This document shows positions 51,304-54,863 of a stretch of DNA of 54,863 bases, piece after piece. Numbering within the stretch: position 1 is the stretch's first letter; each line of letters starts with the position of its first letter. Under the pieces are notes generated by a model that was not told the DNA's origin, did no database searches, and was given only the letters and a program-made list of their open reading frames with translations. The DNA is taken from assembly GCA_002371495.1 (NCBI GenBank), contig DFIX01000037.1:1-54863 (forward strand), in the 5' to 3' direction. Both the position numbers and the translations under genes were made by a program. This DNA comes from Eggerthellaceae bacterium UBA3686 (GTDB lineage Bacteria > Actinomycetota > Coriobacteriia > Coriobacteriales > Eggerthellaceae).

Positions 51304-51765
51304 CTACTTGTAAGTGTTGGTCCCATCATAAGTTGCGGTGGTCACGACCGAGAAATGCAGGATTGGGCGATCGACCTTAAGAATGCGCATGGGGTTGTGC
51401 GGCGTACCCGCCGGCGCGAAGATGATTGTCGACTTGGTCAACAGGTGTGCCTCGCCGCCAATCGTGAACTCGATTTCACCACCGAGATCGGTCGGGTCAT
51501 CGGGGTTCGAGCCGATGAAGCCGATGAGCTCGTCGGCATCGTCATGGCAATGCTCCTCGAATATCGGGTCGCGCTCGGGCACCGCCGAATACCAAGCCGT
51601 GTTCATTTGGAAAGCCCCAGGAGTTACATTGCCGTCGATCCAGCAGATGCGCTGGGCAAACTTGTCGTAAATCGCCTTGAAGGCACCTTCCATCGCAGGC
51701 GCTCCTGCCGCGTTCTGCACGAAGTTCGCCGCGTACTTACCAGATTCGTTGTTCAGAATAGCCAT
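51304..51765 (-). CDS. Cupin-domain protein
   Basis: A 153-residue single cupin barrel with metal motif 1 EHCHDDADELIGFIG and motif 2 PAGTPHNPMRI. The start at 51765 has AAGGAG. It may be a small isomerase, dioxygenase-like enzyme or ligand binder; the family does not fix the substrate. Divergent from the aldo/keto reductase. Confidence 0.82.
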   Translation of the reverse strand: MAILNNESGKYAANFVQNAAGAPAMEGAFKAIYDKFAQRICWIDGNVTPGAFQMNTAWYSAVPERDPIFEEHCHDDADELIGFIGSNPDDPTDLGGEIEFTIGGEAHLLTKSTIIFAPAGTPHNPMRILKVDRPILHFSVVTTATYDGTNTYK

Positions 51766-51904
51766 GATTGCTCCTTGGGCGTCATGCGTTAAGGGACGTG
51801 CGACCAACACGTTCCCATACTAATACAATTCACGGCTGCTCGCGCGCGGCGCACGACACCGCTGGTATACTATGCGCCATATCAAACGACCAGATAGGAA
51901 GCGT

Positions 51905-53032
51905 ATGAACGCACATTCACCCAAGACTTCAGACCTCGCAGCCCAAGGCAAGCTCGGGTTCGGGCTCATGCGCTTGCCGCGCAAGGGCGTGAAGATCGAC
52001 GTCGAGCAGGTAGCACAGATGGTCGACTTGTTCTTAGAAGCCGGGTTCACCTATTTCGATACGGCGCGCATTTACCCTGGGTCCGAATCGGCCACGCGCA
52101 AGGCGCTCGTCAAGCGGCATCCGCGCGATTCGTTCACCATAGCCACCAAGATGAACACGATGATCGCACCCACGGCTGGCCTAGCGCGCAAGCAAGTTCG
52201 CACGAGCATGCGTAACCTCGGCGTCGACTACATCGACCATTACCTGCTGCATAACCTGACTAACGGCACGTATAAGAGCTACGAGAACCTGGGGCTGTGG
52301 GACTTCGTGCGCGACCTCAAGCGCGAGGGGACGATCCGACAGTTCGGGTTCTCGTTCCACGCTGGGCCCGAACTGCTCGACGAGGTGCTGCGCGCGCATC
52401 CCGATGTCGATTTCGTTCAGCTGCAGATAAACTACGCCGACTGGGAAAACCCGCGCATAACATCGCGCGCAAATTACGAAGTGGCCCGGGCCCACGGCAA
52501 GCAAATCGTGGTCATGGAGCCCGTAAAAGGAGGCAAGCTCGCCAACCCCGACCCCAACGTACGCGCGCTTATGGACGAAACCTCTCCCGATGCGAGCTAC
52601 GCGTCGTGGGCGATCCGCTTCGCCGCCGGCCTCGACGGTATCCTCTGCGTCCTCTCGGGCATGTCGAACGTCGAGCAGGTACGCGACAACGTCGGCTACA
52701 TGCGCGATTTCCGCCCGCTCGACGAGCGCGAGATGTGCGTCATCCAGCGTGCACGCGAAATCCTGGGTGCCGCGCGCGACATCCCCTGCACATCGTGCCG
52801 CTACTGCGTCGAGGGCTGCCCGCGCCACATCCACATTCCCGACGTGTTTGCCGCCATGAACAAGCACCTGGTGAGCGGTCAACTGGCCGAAGCTCGCGCC
52901 GATTACAAGCAAGCCGTGCGCGAGGGCAACTTCGCAAGCGCCTGTATCGCCTGCGGACATTGCGAAGACGTCTGCCCACAAAACATCGACATCATCGCGC
53001 AATTGCGCGAATGCGCCGACACGCTCGAGTAA
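51905..53032 (+). CDS. Aldo/keto reductase with C-terminal two-cluster ferredoxin domain
   Basis: A 375-residue fusion. The N-terminal TIM barrel (about 10-290) is an aldo/keto reductase (GFGLMRLPRKG, FDTARIYPGSE, Lys/His active-site strands VDYIDHYLLHNL). The C-terminal 90 residues hold CTSCRYCVEGCPRHIHIP and CIACGHCEDVCPQNID, two [4Fe-4S] sites. Such enzymes couple ferredoxin electrons with carbonyl reduction in anaerobes. The start has AGGAAG. A -10 TATACT is at 51866-51871. Confidence 0.9.
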   Translation: MNAHSPKTSDLAAQGKLGFGLMRLPRKGVKIDVEQVAQMVDLFLEAGFTYFDTARIYPGSESATRKALVKRHPRDSFTIATKMNTMIAPTAGLARKQVRTSMRNLGVDYIDHYLLHNLTNGTYKSYENLGLWDFVRDLKREGTIRQFGFSFHAGPELLDEVLRAHPDVDFVQLQINYADWENPRITSRANYEVARAHGKQIVVMEPVKGGKLANPDPNVRALMDETSPDASYASWAIRFAAGLDGILCVLSGMSNVEQVRDNVGYMRDFRPLDEREMCVIQRAREILGAARDIPCTSCRYCVEGCPRHIHIPDVFAAMNKHLVSGQLAEARADYKQAVREGNFASACIACGHCEDVCPQNIDIIAQLRECADTLE

Positions 53033-53095
53033 AGGCACCAAAGAGGATGACGCCCTTATTGTCGCCACAGTCACCACAGTCAACAACGAGAGCTA

Positions 53096-53204
53096 GCGAA
53101 AGGCCTGGCGGCTGCATGTGTGAGCGATTCTGCAGCCACCGTCTTCAGAATAATCTAATGTTAGGCGAAGCCAAGCGAACACGTGCTGCCGCCAGGCCTT
53201 TCGC
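53096..53204. repeat. 109-bp element with 17-bp perfect inverted ends
   Basis: GCGAAAGGCCTGGCGGC (53096-53112) and its exact complement (53188-53204) bound a 75-bp core; an imperfect match extends several bases inward. No gene or target duplication is evident. It may be a MITE-like insertion or a long structured leader for the flavodoxin gene. The rest of the 301-bp gap 53033-53333 contains nothing else recognisable. Confidence 0.7.
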
Positions 53205-53333
53205 GGCACGTCACGCACATAGGAATTACCGGGTCCGAAGCCATTCTTCCACCAACATTCTTTGCTGACCGCAACGACAAGGGTCTCGCCCTTTTGAAAC
53301 CTTTGCCCTTCGAACCAACGACAGGAAAACGCG

Positions 53334-53855
53334 ATGGCAAACCGCACAAGTAAAACCGTCACTCTACACGTCTCTTCGATTACGGGAAACACCGCCCAAA
53401 TCGCCGAAGGCGTACGCAAAACGCTCGACGAGCTCGGCTGGACCGTATTCGATGCGCAACCGGGAGCAGCGCCCGGCACCGAGGTCGTAGTAATGTGCTT
53501 CTGGTGTCGCAAGAGCTCGCTCGATCCCAAGAGCCTAGAATACCTGAAGCGTTGCAAGGGCAAGAAGATCCTGCTCTTCGGTACAATCGGAGGATGGCCG
53601 GCGGGCAAGTACGGCGCGCTCGTGCGCGCCAACGTCACAACTACCGTCGAAGAGCACAACGAATGCTTGGGGGTGTTCCTCTGCCAGGGGCGCGTGCGCC
53701 AACAGCGCATCGACGAGCGCCGCGCACTTCCACCCGACCACCCGCATTACCTCGACGACTGGGGCGTCGTGCGCCTGACCGAAGGCCTTAACCATCCCAA
53801 TGCGACCGACATCCTGTACGCCCAGGCTTTCGCCCGCGATTACCTGCCCACATGA
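53334..53855 (+). CDS. Flavodoxin-family protein (Flavodoxin_3 / BilS-like)
   Basis: A 173-residue flavodoxin. The FMN phosphate loop is HVSSITGNTAQIAEGV, with later ring-stacking loops MCFWCRKS and LLFGTIGGWPAGKYG. Closely resembles the stand-alone flavodoxins that accompany anaerobic reductases. AGGAAA precedes the start. It could feed electrons to the aldo/keto reductase upstream or to other reductases; no operon partner is certain. Confidence 0.8.
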   Translation: MANRTSKTVTLHVSSITGNTAQIAEGVRKTLDELGWTVFDAQPGAAPGTEVVVMCFWCRKSSLDPKSLEYLKRCKGKKILLFGTIGGWPAGKYGALVRANVTTTVEEHNECLGVFLCQGRVRQQRIDERRALPPDHPHYLDDWGVVRLTEGLNHPNATDILYAQAFARDYLPT

Positions 53856-53893
53856 CGGACGGATGCACGGCAAATACGTTTAATCGGCGCATC

Positions 53894-53930
53894 CCAAAAA
53901 GATGGCCGCCGCGCAACCCGCGGCGGCCAA
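53894..53930 (-). terminator. Terminator of the lipoprotein gene
   Basis: GGCCGCCGCG (53904-53913) pairs with CGCGGCGGCC (53919-53928); minus-strand tail ATCTTTTTGG. Confidence 0.85.
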
Positions 53931-53983
53931 TATCTATCTAGCACATCGTCGACGCTTGCCTCGACGAGCTTGACCCTTTGCCG

Positions 53984-54754
53984 CTACAGCTTGACCGGAT
54001 CCCAGCCGTAGTCCTGGTACTGCGTAACGTCGAGTCCGTTGAGCTTGACGTATTCTGCAACGGTAGCCTTGCGAAGCTCATCGCGAGAATCGCTGTCGCT
54101 ATAGACCTTCATGAACTCGTCGTAGTACTCACCGAAAAGCTCTTTGGCGCTCGACTCGAAACCGGCCCCGTCAGCTGTTCTGTCGAAGGAGCTCACGACG
54201 TAGACGTCGCCATCCTTGCCCAGATGCATAACGCCAGGGAAATTGCCGCCCGAGACGCATTCGAGGGTGTTGCCGCTGATATTGTAGTTATCGATCCAAA
54301 AGTCGCCGTACACGAGCACCTCGTCGGGGCTGGCGTTGTCGACATGCACGATGCTCACAGTCGGTATGCTGGCATCGGCCTTCTCGAAGTTCTTGCTCAC
54401 CTCTTCGGCCATGTACTTGTAGACTGCAACCTCGACGGGGTCGTCGCCAGCGTAACCGTATGCCGAGCCATCGGTCTTAGGCGAAGCCGCAGACGCGGAC
54501 GACGCCGAGGGTTCTGCAGAAGCCTCCGCAGCTGCAGACGAAGCTACTTCAGATGAAACCGCATCAGAAGCCGCCGAAGCCTCTTCGGATGCAGCAGCAG
54601 ACGCGCTGCTCGCCTCGGCAGATGCTGCTGAAGAGCTCGCCGAAGCCGCCGAGGCGCTGCCGGATGAAGCCGAGCCACCTCCGCTGCAAGCCGTGAACCC
54701 AATTGCCGCCACAAGGGCAGCTGCCAAAAACGCTGCGAGATAACCCTTCTTCAT
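53984..54754 (-). CDS. Secreted lipoprotein with Ser/Ala-rich linker
   Basis: A 256-residue lipoprotein: signal peptide MKKGYLAAFLAAALVAAIGF, lipobox TAC with lipidated Cys23, a long Ser/Ala/Glu linker (24-95) and a compact globular domain (about 100-256) containing YGDFWIDNYNISG and SGGNFPGVMHLG. The linker should hold the domain off the membrane. The globular part is not identified, though the fold resembles small extracellular domains of unknown function in Actinobacteria. GGAGAGAGG precedes the start. Confidence 0.82.
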   Translation of the reverse strand: MKKGYLAAFLAAALVAAIGFTACSGGGSASSGSASAASASSSAASAEASSASAAASEEASAASDAVSSEVASSAAAEASAEPSASSASAASPKTDGSAYGYAGDDPVEVAVYKYMAEEVSKNFEKADASIPTVSIVHVDNASPDEVLVYGDFWIDNYNISGNTLECVSGGNFPGVMHLGKDGDVYVVSSFDRTADGAGFESSAKELFGEYYDEFMKVYSDSDSRDELRKATVAEYVKLNGLDVTQYQDYGWDPVKL

Positions 54755-54863
54755 AAGACCTCTCTCCTTTGCGATTTCAATATGACACCATGTTGGTTAT
54801 TATGTCACACGATGTTTCTCTTGCGAAAGGAGGTGAAGGGACGGCGTAAAGTTGATGGGGGTA

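Overview
The window looks like a chromosomal stretch from an anaerobic member of the Coriobacteriia, most likely Eggerthellaceae (Slackia, Eggerthella or Gordonibacter type). Grounds for this are a GC-rich codon use, strong GGAGG-type ribosome sites, a LuxR regulator fused to a 12-helix membrane domain, and a dense set of DMSO-reductase-family molybdenum enzymes each paired with a small two-cluster ferredoxin. The genus cannot be fixed from sequence alone. No tRNA, rRNA, CRISPR array, complete IS or phage gene was seen.

Layout. 0.4-8.2 kb: sigma-54 (rpoN), a FIST sensor protein, a divergent trigger factor and a three-sensor hybrid histidine kinase. The FIST and trigger-factor genes lie between two inverted copies of a ~200-bp hairpin-ended repeat. 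8.4-9.9 kb: AldA-like aldehyde dehydrogenase. 10.1-42.0 kb: seven molybdopterin enzyme/ferredoxin pairs, called P1 to P7 here. P1 is at 10.1-13.0 kb. P2 (16.7-19.3 kb) heads an apparent six-gene operon with a 156-aa unknown, an MFS carrier, a Cys-rich 67-aa protein and a UroD-type methyltransferase; the LuxR-membrane regulator is upstream. P3 (23.0-24.7 kb) has lost the first half of its catalytic gene. P4 and P5 (27.5-33.6 kb, minus) and P6 and P7 (35.8-42.0 kb, plus) flank a hub of a six-helix membrane protein and a LysR regulator. P6 is a duplicate of P4 (ferredoxins 128/132 identical) and P7 is a relative of P5. Among the pairs lie a YdjM-type membrane protein, a phosphoesterase remnant, a PAS protein, a radical SAM enzyme, a zinc ribbon and a beta carbonic anhydrase.

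42.1-48.4 kb: a flavin-type PNPOx protein, then an operon of a non-pyrrolysine MttB methyltransferase with two BCCT carriers (one CaiT-like), divergent from a TetR regulator with three palindromic operators. 48.5-54.8 kb: a tyrosine phosphatase, an asparagine-synthetase-like protein without its glutaminase cysteine, a cupin, a ferredoxin-fused aldo/keto reductase, a flavodoxin and a Ser/Ala-rich lipoprotein.

How it fits together. The catalytic subunits have no Tat signal and no membrane anchor gene, so they probably work in the cytoplasm as two-subunit reductases, dehydroxylases or transhydroxylases on small organic acceptors taken up by nearby carriers. The best evidence for coordinated control is a 17-bp palindrome (consensus GTTGCATATATARGCAA) found exactly 35 nt before the -10 box of five promoters: P1, P4, P6, P7 and the six-helix membrane gene. 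Two further observations stand out: an aspartate replaces the second cluster cysteine in P1, P2, P4 and P6, and REP-type hairpins lie between catalytic and ferredoxin genes in P1, P4 and P6.
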